From: Micavibrio sp. TMED2
Lineage (GTDB): Bacteria; Pseudomonadota; Alphaproteobacteria; TMED2
NCBI GenBank assembly: GCA_002168225.1
Contig: NHBH01000008.1
Coordinates: forward strand, 1 to 38,550
Direction: 5' to 3'
DNA: 38,550 nt
The notes below the pieces were generated by a model. It made no database searches. It worked only from the letters and a program-made list of their open reading frames with translations, and was not told the origin of the DNA. Both the position numbers and the translations under genes were made by a program. Positions 8,921 through 17,371 of the stretch are shown here, one piece after another (positions within the stretch are counted from its first letter, which is position 1; each line of letters starts with the position of its first letter).

Positions 8921-10000
8921 TTAGTCCGGCAGCGGGTTCTTGCGCACATAGGTTTCGCAGAAGGACAGGAATGCCCTGTCCGGCGCTCTTACCTCGAGGT
9001 TCTTCTTGCGGCTCCAGGTCAGCCAGCGCTCATGCAGATAGTCGATATTGTAGTCCGGGAAGCGCAGATGGGCTTCGTGCCGGGCATCGCCTGAGGCCTT
9101 GAGTGGTTGATTCGGTACAACGGGAACAGTCGAGTCGTGAAATTCCTGCGTCCCCTGCCCTATTTCCGGTGCCGGATTGCTGAACCGGACCATGACCGTA
9201 TTGGGCTTCACATTGAACGGAACCCGGTCCGTGCCCTTCTCCAGCAGCTCGATATTGTAGTCCGGTATGCCCGGCCCTTCGATGATTTTGGACAGCCGGT
9301 ATTTGAACTTGCGGGTGGTGTCGCGCACGCCGCATTTCTCATATAGCCGGTCGAGCGAGATCCACCATTCCGGCTGTCGGCCCACATGCTTGCGGGCCAG
9401 CTCATACAGTCGGCGCTGCAGACCCTGTGTCAGGCGGAAATATTCGCGGTTGATGGTCAGGACCCGGCGGTCCTGCACGATCGAGCGGAACATCCAGTCA
9501 TTCAGCGTAACCTCGACCGCGGCCATCACCTTCTCGCCATTGGCATTGGTGCGCTCGACCACACGCCAGGTCTCGATCCAGCCGAACCCGCGCCGCTCCT
9601 TGTGCCCGCCTGATTCAATGGTTGTGGTGATCGTGGTGCTGCGCAGCCGGAACAGGCTGTCGAGAAACAGCTCATAGGCCCGTTTGCCGGTGCCGCGCCC
9701 GGTAACCTTCAGGAAGTCATAGGCCGGAAAGGCGATCGTGCGGTTGACCGGCTGCCCGCTTTCCAGCCGCTCGTTCAGCAGCGAGGCGAGATAGATCAGG
9801 ATATCCTTGTCCCAGATCGTGGCGATGCCCTTGGCACCCGGATTGATCTCGATCTTGACCCGCCCGTCATCATAGACGAACTGTTCCTCGCGCGGTCGCT
9901 TCTGCAGCGAGAAGAACGGGAACTCCATCAACCGCTGCTCGTCCTTGATCGGGGCATCAACCAGCTGGTCGAGGAATAGATCAACCTGTTTGCCGGTCAT
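8921..10000 (-). CDS. repA: plasmid replication initiator RepA (RPA family)
   Basis: The 359-aa product matches the replication initiator protein A family: it opens with the typical LMEFPFFSLQKR segment, then a winged-helix region (DKDILIYLASLLNERLESGQ, the RAYELFLDSLFRLRSTTI helix and the INREYFRLTQGLQRRLYELA helix). It should bind the GTTCCCGTTGTACCG iterons and start replication. The start at 10000 is chosen because GGAGG precedes it; an in-frame ATG at 10045 has no ribosome site. An iteron lies within its 3' part (9113-9127) and another 82 nt upstream of the start, so RepA may limit its own expression. Confidence 0.88.
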   Translation of the reverse strand: MTGKQVDLFLDQLVDAPIKDEQRLMEFPFFSLQKRPREEQFVYDDGRVKIEINPGAKGIATIWDKDILIYLASLLNERLESGQPVNRTIAFPAYDFLKVTGRGTGKRAYELFLDSLFRLRSTTITTTIESGGHKERRGFGWIETWRVVERTNANGEKVMAAVEVTLNDWMFRSIVQDRRVLTINREYFRLTQGLQRRLYELARKHVGRQPEWWISLDRLYEKCGVRDTTRKFKYRLSKIIEGPGIPDYNIELLEKGTDRVPFNVKPNTVMVRFSNPAPEIGQGTQEFHDSTVPVVPNQPLKASGDARHEAHLRFPDYNIDYLHERWLTWSRKKNLEVRAPDRAFLSFCETYVRKNPLPD

Positions 10001-10081
10001 GCTGCCTCCGTCTGCGTCTTGCGGTGATGTCGGGAACGTCCTCATAATGCCAGCTTGCCGCCCCGATTGCCATCACGAATC

Positions 10082-10096
10082 GTTCCCGATGTACCG
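10082..10096 (+). promoter_or_regulatory. single iteron in the repA upstream region
   Basis: GTTCCCGATGTACCG matches the origin iterons and lies 82 nt upstream of the repA start. A partial inverted copy (CGGGAAC) sits nearer the start, around 10028-10034. Such iterons at rep promoters usually let Rep monomers or dimers repress their own gene. Autorepression is inferred. Confidence 0.6.
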
Positions 10097-10202
10097 AATC
10101 ACGAGTCGTTGGCCCCCTCACCGGCTTTCCCGCTGTTTCTGCACCTTTTGCAACGGTTTCCGGCGCTGCCGATTCCATCTCTCATCTGGCCATACCCATT
10201 GT

Positions 10203-10395
10203 GGATAGCTTGTTGGTACCAATCAGGTAGCTATCGACATGCTACTGGATAGCTATATAGTAGCTACTAGATAGCTATTGGCTGGTGACGGGCTTTGAAA
10301 TGTGTTGAAATAGCCATTGTTTTCGGCGCTTTTTCAGCATGCTGCCAGGCTTTGCTGCGTAAATGCCGGTTATCGGATAGCTATATGGTAGCTAC
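10203..10395. repeat. TAGCTA repeat cluster upstream of parA, candidate centromere (parS/parC)
   Basis: GGATAGCT/GTAGCTA elements recur at 10203-10210, 10227-10235, 10247-10278 and 10375-10395. Two copies of a 21-bp unit, differing at one position, lie at 10247-10267 and 10375-10395; each holds two self-complementary TAGCTA hexamers. The cluster directly precedes parA, where type Ib partition systems keep the centromere and operator. The first element also resembles a DnaA box (TGTGGATAG). Confidence 0.6.
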
Positions 10396-10584
10396 CAGTT
10401 AACCGGAATGGCTATCCGGTTGGTTGTTCTTGCAGATCGGTGTGATCGGTTCGGGCAGCTGCAGCTGGTGAGAGACAGTAAGTGACACGTGCGATGCCGC
10501 CGTCTGCTGGCGGGCAGGGCAGGGGGCAAAGGCTCCGGTGGCTTCAACGGTATCGCCCAGGCAACAAGGGAAGGCAGGAGAAAC

Positions 10585-11277
10585 ATGCCGGTAATTTCAT
10601 TTGTTCAACCGAAGGGTGGCGCCGGAAAATCGACGGCGGCACTGGTTCTGGCAACCGAGCTTGCCAAGGGCAGCAAGGTTACGCTGATCGATGCCGATCC
10701 GAACCGGCCCATGGTCAAGTGGCAGAAGCGGGGAGGGGAGGCCGCCAATCTTACCATCGTCGAGAATGACGACGAGGTGGCCCTGCTCGATGACATCAGG
10801 GCGGCAGCCCAGACCACGCCGTTCGTGCTGGTTGACCTCGAGGGCACGCGCAACCTCGCCAATGCCTATGCGATCTCCATGTCGGATTTTGTGGTGATCC
10901 CGTGTCAGGGCTCCACCCTCGACAGTGACGAGGCAAGCCGTGCCGTGCGCCTGATCCGGAATGAGGAAACCCGCCTTGGCCGCAGCATTCCCCATGCCAT
11001 CATGCTGACCAAGATCAGCCCGGCGATCCGCACCCGGACGCTTAAGCATATCGAGGATGATTTCATTGCCGGTGAGGTCGATGTCATGACCGCCTGCCTG
11101 TTCGAGCGGGATGCCTTCCGCGCCCTGTTCAGCTTTGCCGCGACACTCGACCAGCTGGATCCGTCGGAGGTCAGCGGCCTTGACAAGGCGCGCGCCAATG
11201 CCCGTGCCTTTGCCCTCGAGGTGGTGACAAGGCTGCAGGCGGGTGAGAAGGCGAAGAAGAAGGGAGCGGCGGCATGA
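10585..11277 (+). CDS. parA: ParA-family partition ATPase
   Basis: The 230-aa product has the deviant Walker A motif KGGAGKS near the N-terminus (MPVISFVQPKGGAGKSTAA), the switch segment VDLEGTRNLAN and the LIDADPNRP motif, typical of small ParA proteins without an N-terminal DNA-binding domain (type Ib). It should drive plasmid segregation together with the downstream small protein. The ATG at 10585 follows AGGAG by a few bases; an upstream in-frame start at 10489 lacks this and adds a non-conserved basic extension. Its stop overlaps the next start (ATGA). Confidence 0.9.
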   Translation: MPVISFVQPKGGAGKSTAALVLATELAKGSKVTLIDADPNRPMVKWQKRGGEAANLTIVENDDEVALLDDIRAAAQTTPFVLVDLEGTRNLANAYAISMSDFVVIPCQGSTLDSDEASRAVRLIRNEETRLGRSIPHAIMLTKISPAIRTRTLKHIEDDFIAGEVDVMTACLFERDAFRALFSFAATLDQLDPSEVSGLDKARANARAFALEVVTRLQAGEKAKKKGAAA

Positions 11278-11765
11278 CGGACAAATCATCCGGCGGTCCG
11301 CCAGCACGACGACGGGTCAGCTCCTTTGCCGATGATCTGGCCGAGGACACGAAAGGGCAGGGGGGTGACGATCTCGACCAGCCGTTGAACCTCAGCGGCT
11401 TTGCCCCCAAGACGGCTGATGAGCTGAACACGCCGCTCGATGCCGACGCCATTCGCGCCGCCGCCGAGGCCGCCAGCTTCGCCAGCCGCCAACCGGTAAA
11501 GCCGGCGGCAACAGCGCCTGCATCGCTCGCCGTGCCTGAGGCGGCGAAAGGGCAGGGGGCAGAACCAGCCCAGGCAGTTGCGACACCGCAACCGGCCCCA
11601 CCGCGCCAGCCCCGCCGCCGCACAACCGGCCGCAACCAGCAGTTCAACATCAAGGCCACGGCAGAAACCATCGACCGCTTCATCGCCCTCGCCGACAAAC
11701 ACGGCTGGGTCTACGGCGAAGCCTTCGAACACGCCGTCGCCGCACTGGAGATGCAGGATCGTTGA
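11274..11765 (+). CDS. ParB-like partition partner with C-terminal ribbon-helix-helix region
   Basis: This 163-aa protein starts inside the parA stop codon (ATGA overlap). Residues 1-120 are Ala/Pro/Gln-rich and probably disordered. The C-terminal 45 residues (NQQFNIKATAETIDRFIALA, then DKHGWVYGEAFEHAVAALE) look like a ribbon-helix-helix DNA-binding domain. This is the usual layout of the centromere-binding partner in type Ib systems, so it likely binds the TAGCTA cluster and stimulates ParA. No canonical ParB motif is present. Confidence 0.75.
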   Translation: MTDKSSGGPPARRRVSSFADDLAEDTKGQGGDDLDQPLNLSGFAPKTADELNTPLDADAIRAAAEAASFASRQPVKPAATAPASLAVPEAAKGQGAEPAQAVATPQPAPPRQPRRRTTGRNQQFNIKATAETIDRFIALADKHGWVYGEAFEHAVAALEMQDR

Positions 11766-11825
11766 ATGAGCCCCTCTTAACCGAAGTCGTCGTCACCTGT
11801 CAGACGCCGGATTGAATGCGAGCTG

Positions 11826-12788
11826 TTATTCGCCTTCATGCCAGTGACGGATGAATGTTTCGGAATGTTCCATTACCTTCTGCCATTCGGGCATGTAGCC
11901 GAAAATTGATGCCTCATATCGTATGTGATTGCCTGCTTTATCCAGTGCAAGGTTGCTATGGCCAATGCATGCGTAAGTATCCAGCTCATTGGTTCCACGT
12001 TTGCGCGGGCAGCAAAAATGATATCGTTCCCGTAACTTGGGGTCGATGGGCAACAGAATTCCAAAGAGCCTTCTTGCCCAGCCTTTTTGTGCTTCCGGGC
12101 TATCCAAGTCCGGGAGGAAAGCCAGCAGCCCCGGGATAAGCTCTCCTTTTGACTTGTGAAGACCGTTCAGAAAGCAACCGAGGCGGCGGCTGTTATGGGG
12201 CCTGTTTTTTGCAAAATAGTAGGAGAGATCGAGTCTGACTCCGGAAAAGATGTATGAGCCATGCGTTGGTACATCAAGTTCTGCTGGTTGTGTCTTCTTC
12301 AACCGGTCTCTCAGGCAACCGGGGCGAAAGTCCGGCAACAGGAAATTGATCTCGGGCAGTTTGTTGGCTTTGAACTCTGATCTCGTCCATATCGAGCGAT
12401 AATTGCTGTTGATAAGGTAGGCATCCGGGATCCGGAATGTTGCTGTATGTCCACTGCTGTCTTTCAGGGTAACACGTGTTTCACTGAGTGAGTTTGTGCA
12501 GGTACCGCTTCCGTGATGCTGATTATAAAAGGGCTGGTTTGCCCGGGGCAGGGAATACAGATAGTCCTCGTCACCGATCAGTTCAGGTTGCATCGGCGGT
12601 AGCTCGAACCCGTCGGCCATGGCTTCTTCCATGGTAAAGGATCGGTCCTCGGTGAAAACTGTTTTACCGGTCAGTCGCCAGTTGCAGCTCGAATATCCGA
12701 GCCAGAGCACGCTCGTCAGAATGATCGCACGGATAATGAGGGTTTTATTCATCCTGCGCGGCAATCGGCTGGTGATATTCATCTTCAT
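11826..12788 (-). CDS. secreted or membrane-anchored protein of unknown family, paralogue of 15664-16560
   Basis: This is a 320-aa protein with an N-terminal hydrophobic segment (TLIIRAIILTSVLWLGYS), probably a signal anchor. It shares with the second copy at 15664-16560 the blocks PEL-GD-DYLYSLP, CTNSL, NYRS-TR, LPDFRPGC, IPGL, LLPIDP-L--RY-F-C and GYM-EW. Conserved cysteines in three of these blocks suggest periplasmic disulfides. No known family is recognised. Both copies point leftward and flank the RTX gene. Start choice is uncertain: ATG at 12752 aligns best with the paralogue (MNK-L), but no candidate has a strong ribosome site. Confidence 0.75.
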   Translation of the reverse strand: MKMNITSRLPRRMNKTLIIRAIILTSVLWLGYSSCNWRLTGKTVFTEDRSFTMEEAMADGFELPPMQPELIGDEDYLYSLPRANQPFYNQHHGSGTCTNSLSETRVTLKDSSGHTATFRIPDAYLINSNYRSIWTRSEFKANKLPEINFLLPDFRPGCLRDRLKKTQPAELDVPTHGSYIFSGVRLDLSYYFAKNRPHNSRRLGCFLNGLHKSKGELIPGLLAFLPDLDSPEAQKGWARRLFGILLPIDPKLRERYHFCCPRKRGTNELDTYACIGHSNLALDKAGNHIRYEASIFGYMPEWQKVMEHSETFIRHWHEGE

Positions 12789-12824
12789 TTATGCAGAACC
12801 CATGTGGCCAGATGAGGGTTGTCT

Positions 12825-15479
12825 TCAGGCGAATACCACCTGTTCAAGGCTGGCTATGCCCACAAGCAGCAGGCTGCTGCCATCGCCTGCCGACAACAGC
12901 AATCCCTCGTCTATGATGGCAAATGCGCTCTGTCTGGAATACAGCCCCCCGCTAACTGCATCCCCTTCCGCCGCATTATAGTCAGTGACAATATCTTGCC
13001 CGGAGGGGCCGGAAAAACTGAACCTGTCGGCCCCGGCACTACCTGTCAGCATGTCATTGCCGAGGTTGCCCACGAGCTCATCATCCCCGAGATTTCCAAG
13101 CAGGCGGTCGTCTCCCTGCCCACCAAAAAGGGTATCCTGCGCTTGCCCGCCAAACAGGGTATCGGCTCCGGAATTGCCGAAGATGACGTCATTGCCGAAG
13201 TTGCCATAAATGACATCATTGTCCCGGTTTCCGAACAGCACATCGCTGTCCTGTCCGCCATAGAGCCGATCATCACCCTGTCCACCGAACACCTGATCAT
13301 TGGCCTGATTGCCATATATGACGTCGTTGTCCAGATTGCCGTAGACCAGATCATTGCCATCGCCCGCCTGTGCGGTATCGGCACCCGCACCCAGTATCAG
13401 GGATTGGGCATCGGCATCCCCCCATACGCGACCGGCCACGGCGCCACCCTGGAATATCGTCTCGCCCAGTATGACGACATCTGTTGCCCCCTCGGCCTGA
13501 AGTGACACATCGGTGTTTCGCCCGTCATAGACATATATCTGGCTGGAGACCCGGCTGTTGACCACAAGGGTGGTGCCAAAATAATGGGTTGGTGATGTGG
13601 ACAGGACCAATATGTGAAACGCACTGTCAGCCCCGTAAAATTCCAGTGCATCATGAACCATGCCGATCTGGTCTTCATTCAGCCCCTGAAGCCAGGGCAG
13701 AAGATTGACCATGGTTATTGCTTCGGCATGATCAACCATGTTGGCCGGGCTGTAGCTTTTGAATGCAGTGCTTACCGGCAGGTCCATCATGACGGAACCT
13801 TCCGGGTCAAGCGGGATATCTTCAAAACCAGAGACCGAGGCTTCAATATCCCTCATCTCAATTCCAGGAGTAGTGCTCGTTGTCGTGATGGTCAGCGTTG
13901 CCGTGTCATCTCCGATTATCTGTTCCGTGATTGAGGCGATAGGCAGGTCATCATTGGTCTGTGTCGGTCTGACCGTGATGCTGTCGGGCAAAACCTCCAG
14001 CTCTTCTGCGCTGTATGAAGCGTTGAGCAGCGTAACAGTCTCTGTGCCATTGATGGTAAGGACGGTGTTGTTACCGGAAATGGCGGTGGTGATGCCGATT
14101 ATGGGGCCGCTGGCCAGCTCTATAAGATCATAGGCATCAAAGTCTTCAATGACATCGCCGGCACCAACAGCAAATGTGTCTTCTCCCATACCACCGGCAA
14201 GTGTATCCGAACCTGCATTGCCGTCGAGGTAGTCATTGCCATTGCTGCCCTCAATGCGGTTGGCACCTGTATTGCCAACCAGTATGTCATCAAACCGGCT
14301 GCCACGAAGGTTTTCGAAGTTCTCGAGGCTCGATACCTCTGACTGGTAAATGGCTATCCCATCAGCCAGATATGCGCTGGCACCACCATTTTCCAGATAC
14401 TCAAGTGTCAGCCAGTCGCCACTGGATTGTTCATCTGTTCCATCGGCATTCAGACTGTCGGCACCACCGCTGAGGCCGATGGTATCCGCGCTTTCACCGC
14501 CTGACAGGGTTTCGGCAAATCCACTGCCGACAATCAGAACCGAGCCGTTTCTGCTGTATTGGACAACCTCGATACCGGTCATGTATGCGTCACCCTGTTG
14601 CCGGTTCAGGAAGATTTCCGTGTAGGGGTATGAATCGAATGTATCCAAAATGAAAAAATCGATGCCATCCCCGCCATCAAGGTATGCACCCTTTTCATTC
14701 GCATATATCGTATCCGAACCGGCACCTGCGTAGACGGACGTGTTGATGCCGAAATTATCAGGGCTGGGGGTATACACCGCGATGCTGTCATCGCCTGCGC
14801 CACCCAGGACAGTGGAATGATTGGTCCAATCGACATCACTGTTGCTGGAAAAAATGGTGTCATTGCCATCGCCGCCATCAAGCAGATTTGAACCCCGGAA
14901 ATCAGTTAGAAAATCATCACCACGGCCGCCGTATATACGATCATCTCCATGGCTGCCGCTGATGTTGTCTTCACCATCACCACCATAGATTGTTGCCGCG
15001 CCCTGACTTTGTGCTGATGTCCTCAGGCTTGATGCTGCAATGGTATCGGCCCCTTGGGAGCCTGTCACAATAGCTGTGCTGTTGCCGAGATAAGTCTCGA
15101 AGCCGGGTGTTGTGATATTGACGGTCAGATCATCGCCGACAATCTCGACCCAGCGAATGAAATCAAAATAAACGGTATATGCATCCGCAGTGATGTTTGT
15201 ATCGGTCAGGGTTACGGAGGCGTTTTCCCTGACATCAATGGACAGTATGTCAGTGACGTAGGTGAAGGTATTCAGGGGAGATGTGATAGACGTGCCGGAT
15301 TGATAATCGCCATTGATGTAGAAGATCTCAAAGGCATCGGCTGTTCCAATAAAGGTGTCGAGCCCGCCATTGCCGAGATACACGGCGGTATCGCCTGACG
15401 GGCCAAGCGTATCTGCTGAATAGGTGCCCTCAACAACGCTGTAATTCTGACCTGCAAGAAGTGGATCAAATAAAGGCAT
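12825..15479 (-). CDS. RTX protein with hemolysin-type calcium-binding repeats
   Basis: This is an 884-aa acidic protein rich in Asp, Gly and Asn. Glycine-rich nonapeptide repeats (GGxGxDxUx) occur in an N-terminal block (about 164-215), scattered copies around 330 and 405-435, and a dense C-terminal block (696-818, for example GGQGDDRLYGG, GNFGNDVIFGN). They form Ca2+-binding parallel beta-rolls in proteins exported by type I secretion. The last 65 residues resemble the uncleaved C-terminal secretion region. No lipase, protease or acyltransferase partner is seen, and no ABC/MFP secretion genes lie in the window. Many repeats use GN instead of GG. Activity is unknown; adhesin or surface protein is most likely. 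Confidence 0.85.
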   Translation of the reverse strand: MPLFDPLLAGQNYSVVEGTYSADTLGPSGDTAVYLGNGGLDTFIGTADAFEIFYINGDYQSGTSITSPLNTFTYVTDILSIDVRENASVTLTDTNITADAYTVYFDFIRWVEIVGDDLTVNITTPGFETYLGNSTAIVTGSQGADTIAASSLRTSAQSQGAATIYGGDGEDNISGSHGDDRIYGGRGDDFLTDFRGSNLLDGGDGNDTIFSSNSDVDWTNHSTVLGGAGDDSIAVYTPSPDNFGINTSVYAGAGSDTIYANEKGAYLDGGDGIDFFILDTFDSYPYTEIFLNRQQGDAYMTGIEVVQYSRNGSVLIVGSGFAETLSGGESADTIGLSGGADSLNADGTDEQSSGDWLTLEYLENGGASAYLADGIAIYQSEVSSLENFENLRGSRFDDILVGNTGANRIEGSNGNDYLDGNAGSDTLAGGMGEDTFAVGAGDVIEDFDAYDLIELASGPIIGITTAISGNNTVLTINGTETVTLLNASYSAEELEVLPDSITVRPTQTNDDLPIASITEQIIGDDTATLTITTTSTTPGIEMRDIEASVSGFEDIPLDPEGSVMMDLPVSTAFKSYSPANMVDHAEAITMVNLLPWLQGLNEDQIGMVHDALEFYGADSAFHILVLSTSPTHYFGTTLVVNSRVSSQIYVYDGRNTDVSLQAEGATDVVILGETIFQGGAVAGRVWGDADAQSLILGAGADTAQAGDGNDLVYGNLDNDVIYGNQANDQVFGGQGDDRLYGGQDSDVLFGNRDNDVIYGNFGNDVIFGNSGADTLFGGQAQDTLFGGQGDDRLLGNLGDDELVGNLGNDMLTGSAGADRFSFSGPSGQDIVTDYNAAEGDAVSGGLYSRQSAFAIIDEGLLLSAGDGSSLLLVGIASLEQVVFA

Positions 15480-15663
15480 GTTATGTCCCGTTCGGTAGAT
15501 GGGGCATATGAATTCAGGTTGAGGCTAACATGGAAATAAAGTCCCGGCTTTTATTATTTGGCATGTTGTGGAGCACTGCATACATGGATGTGCCGGATAT
15601 TGTCAGTTTCGGATATTATTGCAGCAGGCGAAGCATATTGGCCGTCATGTACTGATCGCCAGC

Positions 15664-16560
15664 TTACCTCTGCCAATGTTCAATAAGCCTCTCGATGCCG
15701 TACAGGACGGTTGGCCATTCGTGCATGTATCCGTTGATCGTGAATGAATATTCCAGTCTGCCCTCTATCAGACCCGTACCCCGGCAACTGTAGTCACGAA
15801 TGGCAAGGGTTGCCGGATCGTAATCGCAGCGGAAGCTGTATCTCGTGCTGAGTTCAGGATCGATGGGGAGCAGCAGTGCCGGTTCAACGTATTTGCTCTG
15901 CTCACGCTCGGTACGGGGTGGAATATAGGCAGCAAGGCCCGGAATAACTTCGCCCAAGGCTGTTGTGAACCGCTCCCGATACTGTTGCGTCAGCCGGTCC
16001 ATGGTTCTCGGCAAACCATCATTGAATGGCAGTGAGAGCTTGAAATAGACGCCTGAATAGCGAAGCGGTTCGTCTCCGATGATCCTGTCTTCAACTGACC
16101 GGGTGCCCCTGTATTGCCGCATACAGCCGGGCCGAAAATCTGGCAGCATCACGCTGATCGAGGGAATGTAGTCTCCCCGATAGTCTTTCCGCGTCGACGA
16201 GGACCGGTAGTTGATATCCCTGATATAGGCCAGCGGGATATCGAAGGACGCTTCAGCACCGGCGGAATTTTCCAGATTGATGCGGGTGATCTTGAGGGAG
16301 TTGGTGCAGCCGCCCCGATTGTTGGGATTGCTGAATATCTTCAGTTTTGCGATCGGCAGGGAATAGAGATAATCCCTGTCGCCAGCCAGCTCAGGCCGCA
16401 GCACCGGTTTTTCAAACCGGGGGCTTTCCATCAGGGGCTGATCAAAGGACATATCCACGGTTTTCACCGTACTCCCGCCAATCCGCCAGTTATAGCTCGC
16501 ACTCAGCCAGTAAACGGCACCAATGGCTATCAATACCATGATCAGGGCAATTTTATTCAT
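15664..16560 (-). CDS. secreted or membrane-anchored protein of unknown family, paralogue of 11826-12788
   Basis: The 298-aa product begins with a hydrophobic signal or anchor segment (IALIMVLIAIGAVYWLSA). It shares the same ordered blocks with the copy on the other side of the RTX gene: RPELAGDRDYLYSLP, CTNSL, INYRSSSTR, LPDFRPGC, IPGLAAYIP, LLPIDPELSTRYSFRC and GYMHEW. Conserved cysteines suggest an exported, disulfide-bonded domain. No function is recognised. It lies upstream of the RTX gene on the same strand but with a 184-nt gap, so co-transcription is unsure. Confidence 0.78.
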   Translation of the reverse strand: MNKIALIMVLIAIGAVYWLSASYNWRIGGSTVKTVDMSFDQPLMESPRFEKPVLRPELAGDRDYLYSLPIAKLKIFSNPNNRGGCTNSLKITRINLENSAGAEASFDIPLAYIRDINYRSSSTRKDYRGDYIPSISVMLPDFRPGCMRQYRGTRSVEDRIIGDEPLRYSGVYFKLSLPFNDGLPRTMDRLTQQYRERFTTALGEVIPGLAAYIPPRTEREQSKYVEPALLLPIDPELSTRYSFRCDYDPATLAIRDYSCRGTGLIEGRLEYSFTINGYMHEWPTVLYGIERLIEHWQR

Positions 16561-16623
16561 CTCGGCTTACCGTGCAAATTCATCAGGGATTTCGAACATC
16601 GAGCCAATGTCCGGTATGGACCG

Positions 16624-16881
16624 CTAGACTCCGCCCGTGTTGCTAGCAATTTTGATGGCTTGCCCAAGTGATCCCAAATTTCCCTGATAGAAAGCATCAT
16701 GCTCTTCGCCATCCTTGAAGATTGGTTCTCCACCCAATGCATCCCAATCCCCGCTTACAACGTGACTTGCTTGAAACTCGCCTTCACTTCCAAGCAGTTC
16801 AACACCCGCAAAGCCGTCATCGTGTTGAACGACAATCATGCCTCCGTTTCGCGATACAAATACGACTTGCCCTTGGGTCAT
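16624..16881 (-). CDS. small conserved-looking beta-barrel-like protein (85 aa)
   Basis: The product starts MTQGQVVFVSRNGGMIVVQH and continues with alternating beta strands and a repeated GDWDALGG/GEE pattern, suggesting a small OB- or SH3-like barrel. It resembles short uncharacterised proteins found in many proteobacteria; I cannot name a family. GGAG lies about 8-10 nt upstream of the ATG at 16881, supporting the start. It is the last leftward gene before the ubiquitin-like island. Confidence 0.6.
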   Translation of the reverse strand: MTQGQVVFVSRNGGMIVVQHDDGFAGVELLGSEGEFQASHVVSGDWDALGGEPIFKDGEEHDAFYQGNLGSLGQAIKIASNTGGV

Positions 16882-17371
16882 GACTATTCTCCGACACTTT
16901 GCATTCCACTAACGGTCGTGGCTCGCAGACACTAAAAGGCAACCTTGTGAACGAGGCAAGTTAAGCTTGGACCTGGGCCACTCCCGTGGGACAAACAGTG
17001 GACAGTGGCGTAGAAGCGGCGAACGGCGGGTCTAAGAAAGGCAACACGGCAGTCATCGCAGCGCCAGCGTCAGGAGACCGATCGGTGATCTCAAGTCTCC
17101 TAGCCTAGCATATCCCGGTCGGCTCAAACCCTTCTGTGTGATGACTGGAGGCTGCCATTCGATACGGGCTCATCAATAGCCAAAAGGGCAATAATCCGTA
17201 ATTCGCTGCACACGCATGAAAGCCCTTGGACATTCAAGGGCGCTGCGTTCTGAAGGGCGGAAAGCGGTCGTTCGCTGCCGGTGCAACTGAACTCGATTAT
17301 ACGCAAAGCGCAGACACCGACGTCCAGCACATAATCGCTCTCAAGAAGCCCTGGTGCTGTGAGGCGGGCTA
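16882..17371. other. intergenic boundary of the ubiquitin-like island
   Basis: No convincing gene is present in these 490 bases. The only moderate frame (17124-17378, minus) has low-quality composition. This is the left boundary between the RTX/backbone region and the ubiquitin-like module; no integrase, tRNA or obvious direct repeat marks it. Confidence 0.4.

Noticed and set aside
12825..14900. Dense short repeats that could suggest a CRISPR or satellite array
   Set aside because: They have 27-nt periodicity in frame and encode GGxGxDxUx nonapeptides, so they are RTX protein repeats.
15530..15655. 41-codon rightward frame between the RTX gene and its upstream paralogue
   Set aside because: It has no ribosome site and no recognisable composition, and it lies in what should be the RTX promoter region; probably chance.
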